A stretch of 64,000 nucleotides of DNA. Source: Naematelia aurantialba. Taxonomy: Eukaryota > Basidiomycota > Tremellomycetes > Tremellales > Naemateliaceae. The first letter of the stretch is position 1. Each line of letters opens with the position of its first letter. The stretch lies in contig JAKFAO010000003.1 of assembly GCA_021527695.1 (NCBI GenBank), forward strand, positions 1,860,001 through 1,924,000. Reading direction: 5' to 3'. Below the pieces are notes generated by a model that saw nothing but the letters and a program-made list of their open reading frames with translations, had not been told where the DNA came from and did no database searches. The translations under genes were made by a program, and so were the position numbers. Below, in pieces: positions 22,651 through 35,692 of the stretch.

Positions 22651-24282
22651 ATGGCCAAACCACCCTCGCAGTTCCGGCAGATGCTGGAGCGATCCGTCAA
22701 GTCTCTCCAGCGCCAAACGGCGGCAGGTCAGTGCTCCCGCCCCTCGTCTCCGCCTCGTCCTGCCCTCACCCTCGTTCTTTCCCTTTCGCCCTCACTCTTT
22801 CCGTTTCACTCCTCCTTCGTCCTAGGACATGACGCAGATGTAGCCAAGAACCATGCAACGCGGCGCTAACACACTCTGCAGCCGTGGCGATGGACCCGAC
22901 GTCGCGATATCCCCCACACCTCATCTACTCGTTCAGCTCGGCCAAGCCGCCGATCGAGCCGATATACAATATAGCGACGGGGTCGGATATCGATATTGGG
23001 GGACTATCGACGTGCGAGCTGACCCCTGTTCCAGCGACCGCCTCGACGTCAGTCCTGTCGTCGCTGCCATCCTCATCTTCAACTACCGATCCTTCCCCTT
23101 CGTCGCCCAATTCAGCATCCGCCTCTTCATCCTCAGCTTCATCGGACGCAGGAACAAGCCAAGAAGGTTGCGGGCAGTCGCACCTAGCCTTCCATGGGAA
23201 CATGTCTCTCAAGTTTCCGCCGGCGGTGCAAGGTCGGCTGGGAGGCGCCTACGCTGCCTTCAGGAACAAGACGCGCAAGATGCTCTTTGGCGAGGAACTG
23301 TGGGACCTGCAGGGATACACGCATTTGCGGATCGTGGTTGGGTATAGGGGCTGGGATGGGTGGAGGAGCAGGTGGAGCTGTAATGTCCAGACGGATAGTC
23401 TTGTCAAGTGAGCATCGGTGTTGGCAATCACCTCCTGAATCGTCACCGTCTCACCTCCCGAATCGTCACCGTCTCCCCACCTGAATCGCCACCGTCTCAC
23501 CTCCCGAATCGGCTCGACATCACCTTGTACAGACACGACTCGCCAGTACGACTTTCCAGCGGAGCATAGGATGCATCAGACGAGGGGGGCACCGGTGGAC
23601 GCTGTGCTGATGGACCAGAACCGACCTATGGCAACACCGACTCGACATCCCGCCGTCTCCATCATCGGCGCCTTCGCCTGCCGCCCTCGACCCCCTTCGA
23701 GGGCCCGCACCGACGCTCACGACCCTGCACCTCCCGCTCTCCGCATTCGTACTGACCAACGCGGGCGAGACGGCCGACGACCAAGTCCCCATCGACGTCA
23801 CCAAGATCCGCACCATCGGTTTCGGGCTCCTAGGTGCTGGTCGCGGTGCCGACGGGATGCCGTTGCTGGGCGATCGGCGACCGGTGGCGGGCACAGAGGC
23901 GGGATCAGGCCAAGGTCAAAGACAAAGGCACGGGGCACGAGGAGGGGATATGGACGCGGCACGCGTGGCTACCGAGGAGGAGGAGCGGTTGTTGATGAGT
24001 GCGGATGGGTGGAAAGAGTTTGCCCGCGACGAAGCGGGCTATGTCTACGGAGCGCGACCAGAGCATGTGAGGGAGGCGCCCTCTGCAGCGTCAAAATACC
24101 ATCGTGTGTCGTCGAGCCCGGCGGCGGCGGCGCAACCTGTCCCAGCGGCAGAGGTCGAGACGCTCGTGCAGGATAGCGCGCAGGTCAGACCGGACAGTGA
24201 GGGATACTTTGAGCTGTGCCTGCAGAGCGTCGAGGCGATCAAGTGGGATCCGGCGCAGGACGATCTCGAGGATCTGGATTAG
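22651..24282 (+). CDS. Complex I intermediate-associated protein 30 (CIA30/NDUFAF1-like)
   Basis: An assembly factor that binds intermediates of mitochondrial complex I. Three exons, 22651-22726, 22882-23407 and 23619-24282, join in frame to about 421 residues. CIA30 features are DIDIGGLSTCELTPV, a Ser/Asp-rich insert (SSLPSSSSTTDPSPSSP), LAFHGNMSLKF, GAYAAFRNKT, FGEELWDLQGYTHLRIVV, NVQTDS rebuilt next to TDLWQHRLDIP, FVLTNAG, VTKIRTIGFGLLG and the closing YFELCLQSVEAIKWD. The first exon (MAKPPSQFRQMLERSVKSL) is amphipathic and may be part of a targeting signal. Intron 2 is unusually long and carries a minisatellite. A CIA30 gene beside an alternative NADH dehydrogenase gene in the same window implies that complex I is also present. 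Confidence 0.88.
23427..23520 (+). repeat. Intronic minisatellite, unit about 23-24 nt, about 4 copies
   Basis: A unit of the form CACCTCCCGAATCGTCACCG(TCT) recurs about four times with small changes, inside intron 2 of the CIA30 gene (23408-23618). The intron is about 210 nt, against 35-155 nt for most others in the window. Confidence 0.75.
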
Positions 24283-24816
24283 CGTGCGACCTCTGGCCAG
24301 CGCGACGAGGATAGGCGGGGGGGCGGGGGGGGAGGGGGGTGCAGCAGGCTGCGTAGGCGGCTGGGTACCGCCGGCAGGGTACAACAGGCACAGGGCCCGG
24401 TCGACTGCGAGTAGAGTCTGCTTGTCTACTTGTGTGTCTCTCCGCCTCGGTTCCTACTCAGTACTTGCAATGCATGCTCTTGCGACTCTATGCATCTATT
24501 CTCCGAGGCGAGGCCAAGTGCTGTGGGAGATGCATGCAGTGTTGGGGCGAAAAGGCGTGACTGCAAGTGTGTTTTGGCTGGTCAAAAAGGCGCAGGAAAA
24601 TCAAAATCAAATCCGAGCACCGTCACGTCATCCATCCTCATCCTCTGCGGGATCCCAATGGCGTGCAGGCGTCCAGGCGCGGCGTCGACGAGGGGGGGGG
24701 GCAGTCGAAAGTGCTTTGGAATGCAATGATACACTGCTACTGCGTGTCTATTCGGAATCATCCACGCCCCAGCACGAGCAGAAACAGAGCGAAATTACGA
24801 GCGCGGCTCGCTGGGC
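24283..24816. other. Gap between CIA30 and bZIP genes
   Basis: A tandem intergenic region of 534 nt with G runs at about 24315-24340 and 24690-24699. I see no gene. Confidence 0.5.
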
Positions 24817-25013
24817 ATGGGTGATATAGACTGGGATGCCGTGTTCGCCACCATCTCGCACCAGGAAACCGGCGGCAGCGCCGACGGCGACGGCGACGGC
24901 AACGACAATATGGCAGTGGGACCGAGTGGCAGTGGAGGTCGTCCACCCGCATCGCATCTAGAGCACACTGGTCTTGGGGAACTGCTTCATCTGCATATAC
25001 AGCCACATCTTCA

Positions 25014-25046
<33 letters not shown>

Positions 25047-27123
25047 GCAGCACCAACTACAACAGCAACAACAACAGCAGCAGCAGCAGCAGCGAGAAAC
25101 ACACAGTCAGGGTATAGGGTCACGCGGTGCTGCTGGGTCGGCGCCGACAGCGGCGGCCGACACAGCCGAAACGGGCTTCGCTGGTGTTGCTGGTGTGGCT
25201 GGAGAGGCAAGGGAGGCGGAGGCAGCGAATGCAGCGAATGCAGCGAATGCAGCGAATGCAGCGAATGCAGCGAATGCAGCGAATGCAGCGAATGCAGCGA
25301 ACGCAGCGGACGCGGGACCGAGTCGCCCCCGCCGCTCGTTCACGCTTCCAAACGAGACCGACTACTTCACCCACCTCTCGCGGACGCTCTACATCCCCGA
25401 CATCCCCCTCCCGCCGACGTCTCACGTCCCGGCACCGACCATCCAGGACGCCCTGAGTGCGCAGATCCTGCCGCCTCTCTCACGGGATGCCGGGGGCGGG
25501 GGCGGTAACCCCAGTCTAGGGCTCGCGAGGGGACGCGGGCGGACGCAGAGCTGGCAGACGGCGAATCAGATCCAGCCCCAGCACGCTCAGACTCAGGCCC
25601 AGCAGGGCCAACCGGTTTATTCACAAGACACGCTGCATTCTTGTGTGTGGTGTATCTCCCTGATCGCGAGTGGCGGTGCTGACGGTCGCTGGTAGTCCCG
25701 CCTCCGAACCAACCGTATCCCGGTTGGGCCACCGCGCCTAGCCAATACCAGCTTCACCAACAGCAGCAACAACAGCAACAACAACAACAGCAGCAGCAGC
25801 AGCAGCAACAACAACAACAACAACACCAACAACACCAACAAAACCACCACCAACAACAACACCAAAGCCCACAACAACACCAACACCAACGACAGCCATC
25901 CATCCCCCAGCTACACTCGCAGCGCTCACACTCGCTCTCGCAAACCCGCTCCAAGTCGTACTCCCAGACCTCGTACGGCTCGTCCCCCCAGACATTCAAG
26001 CAGGAACCATACTCCGTCCCCGGCCCCGGCCCCTCGAGCTCACGCACCTCGTCGCCTGCCCATAGCATTCGCTCGCATTCCCGCCACTCGCCCCATGGCA
26101 CGCCGCTTCAGACTCCTGCCCCCGCCGCGGGGCAGGGCCAGCTGGCCTTCTCGGGCTATACGTGGCAGACGCAGCCGTCTTTCTTGTCCTCGCCGCAAAC
26201 TGGCCAGGCAGCACAAGCAGCACAAGCTGGACAGGCAGCACAAGCAGCACAAGCAGGCCCGTCCACCGCTACCTCGACGTCCAGTTCTCAGACCCAGGAC
26301 GCGGCGTCGGGTGTGCCGGGGACACCGATGACAGTGCTTGATTCAGAGGACAAGCGGGTACGCAACACAGTGGCTTGTGAGTTGGGTTGGCAGCTGGCGC
26401 TCGGCACTCCACTCGGCACTCACAAGGCGGTCGATTCCTTCTCTAGTCCATCTCCCGTTCCTCCCGTGCCACAGACAGCCTTCGGGGCTGCCAGAGAACT
26501 TGCTGACGAATGCACGTTGTTTAGCGGCGAAATTCCGCGCAAAACGTAAACAGCACATGGCAAACATCCAGCGCACGATCGACGACCTTGAAGTGTCCCG
26601 CTCAGAGCTGACCCGGGACGTGGACGATCTTCGTCGCGAAAATGGGTTTCTACGCGTTAGTGCTCGTCGGGTGTTGCAATCCTGTCACCTTCTCCCTGTC
26701 ACCTTCTCCGCTTCCTCTCCTCTCTCCATTTCCGTTGCTTCCCTCCTTCCTCTCCTCTCTCCATTTCCTTCGCTTCCCTCCTTCCTCTGACGGCATAGCC
26801 CAAGCTCCACCGGTCATCTGTCAGTTCCGTGTCTGGCCGACTGACGCACGCAGGAGATGGTACAGCTGAAATACGGCCTCGACGTCTCGTCGCAGGTGAA
26901 ATCCCAATCCCAGGTACAAGGGGACGCTCACGCTCCCGGCCACGCTGAAGGTGGAGACGGGGACCGGGTCCGGGACCGGAACGGGGATGACGATGGGGAT
27001 AGGGACGGGGGCGGGGGCGGGGACGCAAGAGGGGGTGCTGGTGCGAGTGGAGGTTCAGAAAAGCGGGATGGTGGCGATCACGAGGGGGGCCGAGGCGACG
27101 AGATTGACGAGCTTGATGATTGA
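24817..27123 (+). CDS. bZIP transcription factor, Cys3/MetR-like
   Basis: Four exons, 24817-25642, 25696-26376, 26525-26655 and 26854-27123, join to about 635 residues. The bZIP lies near residues 495-560: DKRVRNTVASAKFRAKRKQ matches the basic signature N-x7-R, and the intron at 26377-26524 cuts it between VA and S. The zipper continues IQRTIDDLEVSRSEL, DVDDLRRENGFLREMVQLKYG. The pattern resembles the Cys3/MetR and Gcn4-like sulfur or amino acid regulators; the target pathway is inferred. The N-terminus MGDIDWDAVFATI may be a short activation motif. Most of the rest is low complexity: a Q/H tract coded by CAG/CAA, an Ala-Ala-Asn array, a second Q/H tract, S/P-rich parts and an acidic Gly/Asp tail. 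Confidence 0.88.
25227..25305 (+). repeat. 9-bp coding repeat (Ala-Ala-Asn), about 9 copies
   Basis: GCAGCGAAT repeats nearly perfectly inside exon 1 of the bZIP gene, giving an (AAN)n stretch. CAG/CAA tracts flank it at about 25009-25092 and 25755-25870. Confidence 0.85.
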
Positions 27124-28051
27124 GCGTCATGGTTGTTGATTTGCCACTTGACGCTTCTTCCTCCTCCCTCCTCCTTCCTCCTTCCTCCTTCCTCCTTCCT
27201 TCCTTCCTCCTTCCTCCTTCCTCATTCTTCCTTCTTCCTTCGTCCTTCTTCCTTCGTCCTTCCTCCTCCTTCATCTACGCTCCTTACCAGTCTTTCACGC
27301 AGCATCCGCCATGCTACATGCTCGACCTGGTAATTCCCCCCCCCCCCCCCCGCGCCAACACCACCACTACAAGTCTCTCAGCTCGTCTCGTCACGTCGCC
27401 CGACTTATAATATAGTCTTATATATCATATACCTCCGATCCCTGGTCGCATCTCACCGAGCAGCAAGTACGTAATACCATGCATGGGCTATCTCACATTT
27501 AAAACACATTTGAATTCTCTAACCTCGCCCACCCTCCTTCTCAGTAGGCTGACCCGTCCGTCTCCGCATCTGTTCTGTTCACGCGTTACCTGAAAGGCAG
27601 CAAGCATCGGCGTTGCTAATAAATCGCACGTCGAGCATCAGTGTCAGCACGCTGGATGGTATGTCATAGGATGCAGATATCTCCTGACCCTGACCCTGGT
27701 AAGATATGCATGTCACATATCCAGATGCTCAACTAATCCGGCGAGCAACAACTATCCAGATGGGCGCCAAGGAGACTCTATATCCGAACCATGGCGTCAA
27801 CACCCACATGACCGGGCACCTAGCACATCATCCGCACGACGCACAAATCACCAAGTACGCTACCAAGCGCGCTCGACAACCTCCGTCTCCTGGTGACTCA
27901 ATGACCCAGAGCCCAAACACCAGACGCCAGACGCCACGCCACCACTAACCTCCCGGTGAGAATCGCCGATATTCGCCCCTTCCCTGTATCCTCCCTGGTG
28001 CGCGCCGGCAATCGGCGCGCTCCTCCCCATACCCCAACCACGTTCCCAACC
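27124..28051. repeat. Convergent 3' gap with polypyrimidine tract and C16 run
   Basis: Between the bZIP gene (plus) and MON2 (minus). The strand is almost pure pyrimidine at about 27155-27275 (CCTCCTTCCTCCTT repeats), with a run of 16 C at 27336-27351. The remaining ~700 nt show no gene. Confidence 0.7.
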
Positions 28052-31000
28052 TCATGATGCCCGGCTCAGACCCATCTCCTCGCCGACAAGCACAAGACAC
28101 CGCCGTGCCAAGTCTCTCGCGTTCACCTCGATCAAGTCTCCACCATCGCCCGCGTTCACTTCATCTATTCCTTCTCGATCTTCTCTTTCAAGAGCTTCTG
28201 CGTTGGCCTCTGCGCCAGCATTGTCGGGTTCACCCTCCTTGTCTCCACCCTCTACATGCCCATCACCATTGCCGTCCCCATCCCCGTGATCATTCCCGTT
28301 CAGATCTCGAGGAAGCAGACCGAACAGCCGTGCGTGTTCGGATGGGAACATCCACATTGCTGGTAATGGAATGGATAGAAAGCTCAGTCCAAGAAGGAGA
28401 GGATACAGTTGGAAGAGATGTGGGCGAGACGACGTGGTATATGCCATGAACAGGAGCGTCTCATCTATACGCAAGGCTTATCAGCCGAACAGTCCTCAAA
28501 GGACAGAAGCATTTTTACTCACTCGGCGTCGACGGCATGGTCCCGGGCGCTATCTGCACAGTCACGAGGTGGCGCAAGATGTACAACAGCTCCGCCTCTC
28601 TGACCCTGCTCGACCATCAGCCTATTATTCACCTTCGCGGAGAGGAAACGAGAAAGGGTCATTTGCAGGGAGGGGAAGCAGGCGACAAGCCATTCGCAGA
28701 GAGGAGACAAGCAAGTGGTCAGGTATAACTCACCTGGAGAACGGCATTTGTCCCCTCAACTTTGCATCCGCCACGAATCCCTCTATCGCCTCCTTCCACC
28801 GTCGGATCAAAGCGCCACAGCACAGAGTCGCCACTCGCTTGCCCTTGTCCTCTTCGGGGCCGGCACTCTCATGCAAAGTCACGCTCGCCGCGTTGGGACT
28901 GACATGCGACCCATGCGGCCGCACACTGGCCGCGCTCGCCACGCTCGCCGTCAAGAGATCAAATGCCCAGTACCGCGTCTTCTCGCCCATCTCCGAAACG
29001 ACCGGCGCCGTCGTACCGCCATACGACCGCACGTCGTGGTGGTACAAGGCACTCGCTTTCCTCAGTGTCTCCGCATACGACTCGATGACGCGATCCGGTA
29101 TTCGCGGGTCCGCAAGGTGCGGTAACAAGGACGATTGCAGCTGGGACAGAAGTGGGAGAGTGAAGGACTCGTCGTGGTCTGCGTCGGGGGTCGTGGAGGC
29201 CGAGTTGTCCGCCAGTAGGATCCCCGAGAAGATATCAATCAGTTGCGTCCAGATGCCCTCGAATCGTTCCAACGGAAGAGCTACAATGTGCATGAGTACG
29301 ATCGGGATACGGAAACAGGTTGGCTCACAAAAGACATTCAGAGCCGCAACGATGCGGGTGAGCATCGGTACGAAGATTGACATGGCCTAATTTATCTTAA
29401 CACATTGTACTTTGGCGCGAGGAGTGCTTACTGTTCGCCACAGTGGCGGGTCTTCACCATACTTGCTCGGTGGAGGACAATCGTATTTGAGTTTTATGGG
29501 AATTGCGTATGCCTGAATGCATCGCATCAGCCGCACCCTTCTCTAGCACGCCTAGACTCACAGCAGTGACGTTTTCGATTGTCCCATCTTTGAACAGCGT
29601 TGCGTTGTCGCCTTCTCGACTGAACACCTCCCCGATCTTCGCCATGCAGTATTTGCTTACCGCCACGTAGGTCAACTTTCCGCTGGTGCCCTCACCAACT
29701 CCCATGTATGCTAACGAGGCATACCCAGCCAGGTCAGAAAGGACTATGGACGGACCCAACTTGGTCGACGTAGCAACGAGCTCTGTGATGGCCGTTTGTA
29801 AGGGAGACATGACGTCGACGTCGGGTCGATACTCGGGCGACCGGCTGTACGTCATGACAGAGCGGAGAATAGCTGCCAGCTGGCGTGCCTGTTCTGGATC
29901 GTAAGACGACAACTGGGCGTGGAGTAATGATGCGACTCGGACAAAGGCGACGAGGTTGTCCTGTGTCAGTGGCGGTTCTGTCGTCGGGATAGCAGAAGCC
30001 ATATCGTTGAAAGTGTTCCATGTCGCCGTGAAGACATGGTCGGATGCCGAAGACGACGACGCAGAAAGAACCTTTTCCAGCGCCTTGAGCGCTGCTGTCG
30101 TACACGGCCGTGGCTCGGAAGTGAACGCGAACCGGATTCGATCCAAGAGCTTTTGATAGATCTTTTCGAAAGATGGCAAGTCTGAGATGGTCGATAGAAA
30201 GAGATGGAAGATGGAGCCAATTGACGAGAGAGCGAGAACCGATCCTTCGTCGCCTCGAGCCGCATCGAGTAACGGAAAAACGACTTTCCACAGCACGTCT
30301 TCCCACAGGCCAGGTGAAAGATTGGTGCCATACAGCTCGATGCACCGAAAGAGCGTCTGCGTAGCACTGCTGCGCACCTCGAGGCGAGGATCACGACCAA
30401 GATCCAGCAGCTGCGTTAGCAGGTACAGCCAGAGGTCCCTCGATTCTGCTTGTACGGCGTCCGAGACGTTCCACAGCAACCCGATTGAGGCAAGAGCGAT
30501 ATTGACGTCTTCGCGTTGTCGACCAAAGCAGCCCAGGCAGGTGATACAAGTCTGCATGGCGTCGTTGTCGAGTGAGGAGAGAAAGTCGGTACAGATGAGA
30601 TTGAGCGATGGGAAGGCGATCCGCACCAAGTTCGCATCACCTTTACTGAGATGCCCAGTCTGCCGGCTGCCAGACATCTGCGACATTGGCGTCATGGCTA
30701 ATTCGGGCGACTCTGCTCCTACAGATACGGGATCTCTGCATACGCTGTCGAGCATGCCGAAGATCGTCTGCCAGCCTACTTCGAGCGAGTGGCCGGATGA
30801 CTCCAGGATCTGGTTGAGTGTCTGGTATCCCGACGAGCGGACATCATAGTCGGTCGCGATGGTCAGGCTGACTGGGTGCACGTCGACCTGATGGACCAGA
30901 ACATCAAACACCTCATGCTGTATTCTCGCCTCCTTGCCCACCCGGAGTGCAGAAATGAGAAGCTCGCCTAATGCGTCGGAAGCCTGGATCCGGATCGTAG

Positions 31001-33908
31001 ATGGCGCCGAGACATGCCTAGCCACAGCAAGGAGATGAGTCGTGATTGCCTTCCATCCGACTGACGGATCTCTGGTGACAAGCCGGCTCAAGTTGAGGAT
31101 AGATGTAACTCGAAGCTTGGTCAGGCTGTATGACCGCTCGCCCGACTTGATACTGTGAGAGATGTTGAGTCCGCTCGTCCGCCGTCTCGTCAAATCCGGA
31201 GGAGAGAATGCTTTCGATGGAGTCGGTGGGGTGGCAGGCTCACCGAGGTCGACCACAGCTCCGCTCATCGTGTCGAGGCCGATCATCTCGGAGCTCAGGC
31301 GAGTCAAGGCAGACACAAAGGTGGTAAACGCTTCGTCGCTTAGATCTCTCGTCCCGTCAAATAGACTGTTGATAGCAGCTTGTATCGAGTCGTTGTCCAG
31401 GTCGCTCAGGGCTTCGGGCTTGGTTTCCTCAGCTTCGACATGCGACCGATCTTTGTTGGGTGACGATATCGTTCGCGGAGACTGCATCGTGGGCCGCCTC
31501 GGTGTGTCCTTACGTTTTGTTGCCAGCAGGAAATTCGCATTCTGGAGAACTTCAAGCACATCATGCCATGCGTCACCAAGCGATCCGGCCAGTAATCGAG
31601 CGACAAGGACAGTACTCTTGAGACAGGCGAGGTTCCGATCCGACATGGCTGGCGGTCCGGTCGACCCTCCAACACCAAGCGCTGTCAGACCAAGCGACTC
31701 TGCTCCAATAACGCTGTTGCTCCTTGGGGCCGGTGCTTCCAGATACGACTGCATGGCAGACACCAATGGTGGCGGGACGGCGTATCGGCCCAAAGTGTTG
31801 AGAAAGGCATCTCTGGGAGTGATGAGGTTGAGGAGACCGCATGCAATAGTGAAGTCCTGCAACGCCGACAAGACCTCTGCAAACAGAGTATCGGACAAGT
31901 TGGTGTTGATGAGGTACGAAAGAGCTGCAAGCAAGGCTGGCCAGGCTGAACTGGCCATTCCACGAACAGAGGGACTTGGATCTGCATTCTGCGCGGCTGT
32001 GGTGAAGATGGCCTCGGCGACGGAATTGATCGACTGCAAAGCGAGCAGGTAGACGTATGTATCCGGCACTATCGGTGCCTCTGCCTTGTCATGTTGTTCG
32101 ATCCTGGTTATCAGTGGCGTCGAGATTCTTCGCTCACAATCTCAATTTTAGGCCGGACTGCGCACCCAGACCTGCAGAGGGTCCAATCATCGAGCTGACC
32201 GTTGCGACGCCGACATTAGCTGCGGACGTCATCATTTCAATCCCCATGTCCAGGTATCCAGAATCTCTGCCCAGCAAGCCGTCGGTGGAGCTATGTGGAA
32301 CGCCGAGGCCGTGCATCCGTGAGCCGATGCCAAGCAGCGCCGGCTTTTCATTGACCAGCCGTCCCAACGTAGCGACGAGCTTGCCAAACAGCCCGGGGCC
32401 CTTGGCTTGATCGTACTGCTCCCATATGCTTTGCAACAGCGCCGAGTCTCCGCAGATCCTACTCCTTAGCGATGCTCGGACAGGTACTCACCCTCTCAAG
32501 ATCTCCAATGCCAATACTCTGAGCCAAGGCGCCACGGCATCCTTCTTCCCGCCCTCATCTGGTTCTGGATGATCACCCATTCCCAGCCGTATCAACGTCG
32601 TCAGGTAATTCTCGACTTCGCGTGGCAGCTGCTCGGCGAACGATCGTATCAAGAGAAAGATGAGTCGGCACACCCTCAGTGCGATAGGGAACGATGGCTT
32701 CTCGGCTTGAAGTTTCAGGAGGAGCGGGTCCAGCGAGTGCCGAAGGAGAAACAACAGTTCGGGACGCTGCAGATTCGTGAGGTCCGCAATGTCGCCTGCT
32801 CACCTTCTTTACGGCTTCCTCGTAACCGCTCAGGATACTTTCTATCAGCTCCAATCCAAAAGTCCGTTGCAACGAGCTGAGTTTCAAGAGCTTTGGTTTC
32901 GGCTTGTCGCCTGAGCCCCACAGTGTCAGACCTGACCCGCTGCCGCCGCTCGCCGTGAGCAAGCACAGGTCGGAGAAGACGTTGAATGCGTCAAGGACGG
33001 AAGGGGTAACTACGAGTCCGGTTGGCGGTTCGGTGGGAAGGGTGAGAGGCACAGAGGGAGGCGAGGTGTCTGAAGTGATACGGTCAAAGACGATCATGAC
33101 TGCCTGTCGGAGAGTCGCGGCTGCGGTACTAGAGACGACTGATACCCGTGAATCCTGCAACTTGAAGCAGAGGAGCAGTGCCTAATTTGTCGTCAGTCAG
33201 GATGCTCTTCATTCCGGAGAGGGACAGGAGTAAGGAGCTAGTGGTGATCACGTACATGGCCCAGAACCTCGTCGTGGACATCTCGATTGAACGTGAGAAT
33301 TGACAACAGGGTCTGCAACAGTCTGAGCTGGATGTCGACGCCTTGCGACGCCACAGAGTTGAGCGTGTGCAGTACATCTGGCAGAGACGCCTAGGAGCAT
33401 AGAAACACGTTAGCAGATGTGTTATGTTACGCAGGTGAGGTGAGAACACACTGTAGGGACAGCTCCCAGAGCAACAACACGCTGTAACGCAGCGATGCTG
33501 ATCCCCACTATCTTGGCCACTTTGGTCTTGCACCCCAGCGTTACAGGCTCCAACAACGTCGCAGCATGTTCTGCAGACCCAGTCAGCTAGATACCTCATG
33601 CTCATGCTCATGCTTATGTTACCGAATCCAGAACCACACTCACGTGTAAGAGCATCCTTGCTCAAGGGTCCCCCGCGCAGCAACTCCAGGGCCAGTTCGC
33701 CCGCCTGGGTTTCACGTCAGCGAGAACCCTCGCCATAGGGCTTTGGAGAGTGATGAGAGACACTCACATCCTTGACCTCTGTGTGCCGCCGCTTGCTCTC
33801 GATGACCAACGACTGGAGCTCCGAGACGAGCAGGTTCTGGTCCTTTCGTACCGTCAGCTCAACTCTAAGTCATACATTATCCAGTTGTTCTAGACACCAA
33901 CGCACCAT
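28052..33908 (-). CDS. MON2: Mon2 homologue, Golgi/endosome scaffold
   Basis: Mon2 is a large HEAT-like protein, related to Sec7-family Arf GEFs without the Sec7 domain. It works with Dopey/Neo1 and Arl1 in Golgi and endosome traffic. A tiny first exon (the ATG at 33908-33906) joins an exon from 33842 to give MDQNLLVSELQSLVIESKRRH, the typical Mon2 N-terminus. It continues through AGELALELLRGGPLSKDALTR, several exons to about 32110, a single large exon (about 32065-29530), then exons with CFRIPIVLMHIVALPLERFEGIW, and NETLLFMAYTTSSRPHLFQ to the stop at 28052. Total length is roughly 1,700-1,750 residues, usual for the family. An acidic loop near the end (GDGDGNGDGHVEGGDKEG) is low complexity. 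The start rests on branch site and phase. Confidence 0.86.
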
Positions 33909-34091
33909 CTGGCCCTGCTGGATCTCTGGCTATCCCATGCAAGGCTGACTGAGGATGAGATGCTGTACGGACTTGGGTGCAAAGTGTCTCGAGCTGTAAA
34001 TGACATCTGAACACGCTGCCAGCCGGAGACGCGTTTTGGTGCCTGGCTCATCCATCTGGTTACCGTACATGTCATGCAATTAGTATCATCT

Positions 34092-35692
34092 CTAACGCCC
34101 TATTAATCCTAGAATGGGGTCATACTCCAGGCCCTCTCGCCGCCTCCATTGGTGCCGTATTGTCTCGCAGGCTCTGACGATGTCCCGTCCCAAATCCTGC
34201 GTCTCCTCCCACCTGTCGACCTCGCTATGCCGCACGGTCGTTTTGCCCCACCGGCTCGAAACAGTTATCAGCCTTTCTGCCGGTACCTTTTCAGGTGATG
34301 ATAGGTATTGGTCCTCGACGAGCCCGGCATACACCATCGAAGCAGCTCCTTCCGACGCGTAAATGGGGTGCCAAGGAGAACCCATCAGTCGAGCCTATAC
34401 CTCGTCAGCGACTGTCAACCTTTACAGAGAGACAGGCGGAAGCTGACCAAGTAAAAGGTGACCCAGTATCCTATGAACAGGACGTGGGCGAACCAGCGAT
34501 CTCCCCCCCATGCCTCTCGGAAGATATCCGTTGGTACGCAGCCCGGGTCGGCTGTGAGACAGCGTACTGGCCGCTCAGTTTTGGACGCATAGTGGCCAGC
34601 AAACTCTTGATCAAGCTGAACCATGACAATGTCGGCCATGTATTTGCTGGCTTTGTAGTGGCTATATCTGGCGCCGTCGTCGTACTTTAGCAGCTGGTAA
34701 TCGCTCATGGGATCGGGTTTGAGAGCATCGAAAGTCGAGGTAACGGACGACGTGTAGATGATCCGTGGTGAATGAGGCAGAGTCGCCGGAGACCGTCGGA
34801 GCATAGGTTCAAGCTCTCGAGCCTGGTACACTTAGCAATCTGGCCGTGGTCACGTTTCATGGTAGCGAGTGTCTCACCAAGATGTACGGCGCGAGGACGT
34901 TGATGCCCCATGGCCTGCCTCGCTCCCCGTCGGCACTAAGGACTCCGGCTGTCTCGCGGACATATTTCGGGTGTGACACAGCATACGACAGGCCGTCCTG
35001 GAAGATCTGCTTGAAAAAGCCGAGCCAGTCCAGACCATGCGTATTTGTGATCCCGGCGTTGAGGTATAAGAGAGTGATATGAGGATACCTATACCACCCG
35101 GTCTCAGCTCACCGAATTAGGGTCTGCACCCCCTTCGTCGCTGGACTCACGTAGTCTTCATGCGCTCACAGAATGACATGACACCGTATTTCCCTCCCAT
35201 GGCATCAAGATCGACGCCTTCCCATACTATCCGCAGACCATCTTCCCATCCCTCCCGGATAGGTAGACCTCGCTTCCTCCGACGTGCAAGCTCCTTCTGA
35301 TGACGCATAAGCAGGAGGGCCCGCGCCTTTTCTGCTCTGGCCTGTGACCGGCATGCGAGTATGAGCGTGAGCGTGGGAGGTGGACGTGCAGGGATTCGAG
35401 ACACTGAAGATGAGGTTGAGCCCGAACTCATCATTGAGCTCTTGTCGTCGGCCAAGGCAGATGCCGAGGAAAGCGGAGCTCGGGCGGTCAAGGGCAAAGG
35501 GGTGCCAGGAGGAAGAGACAGATTACGAAGTAGCTGTAAGCAGATACCAAACCCGAATCCTCTGATGCGGGTCAGCTTCCTACCCCGTGCAGCATCGATG
35601 CTATAGACGTACGCATTAGCCCCGGTGACTACCGCAATCATACGGTTCTCATCTGGACTCGGTCCGCCCTGGGACGATCGTGTCGATACCAT
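34092..35692 (-). CDS. ERG27: 3-keto sterol reductase Erg27
   Basis: An SDR of the C-4 demethylation complex in ergosterol synthesis that reduces the 3-ketone; it acts at the ER. The first exon gives MIAVVTGANA and, across a short intron ending near 35575, GFGFGICLQLL, the Rossmann motif. Then follow TLTLILACRSQARAEKAR, a segment with LLYLNAGI (NAG motif), RIIYTSSVTS, YSHYKASKYMADIV (YxxxK) and CLTADPGCVPTDIF. The C-terminal exon ends EYDPILGLIGR at the stop at 34092. The family usually starts right at the Rossmann fold, so the true start may be the ATG at 35641; the longer start at 35692 adds 17 residues. A further minus-strand frame at 35879-35649 is in another frame and may be leader. It is 183 nt upstream of MON2 and divergent from LSM3. 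Confidence 0.88.
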
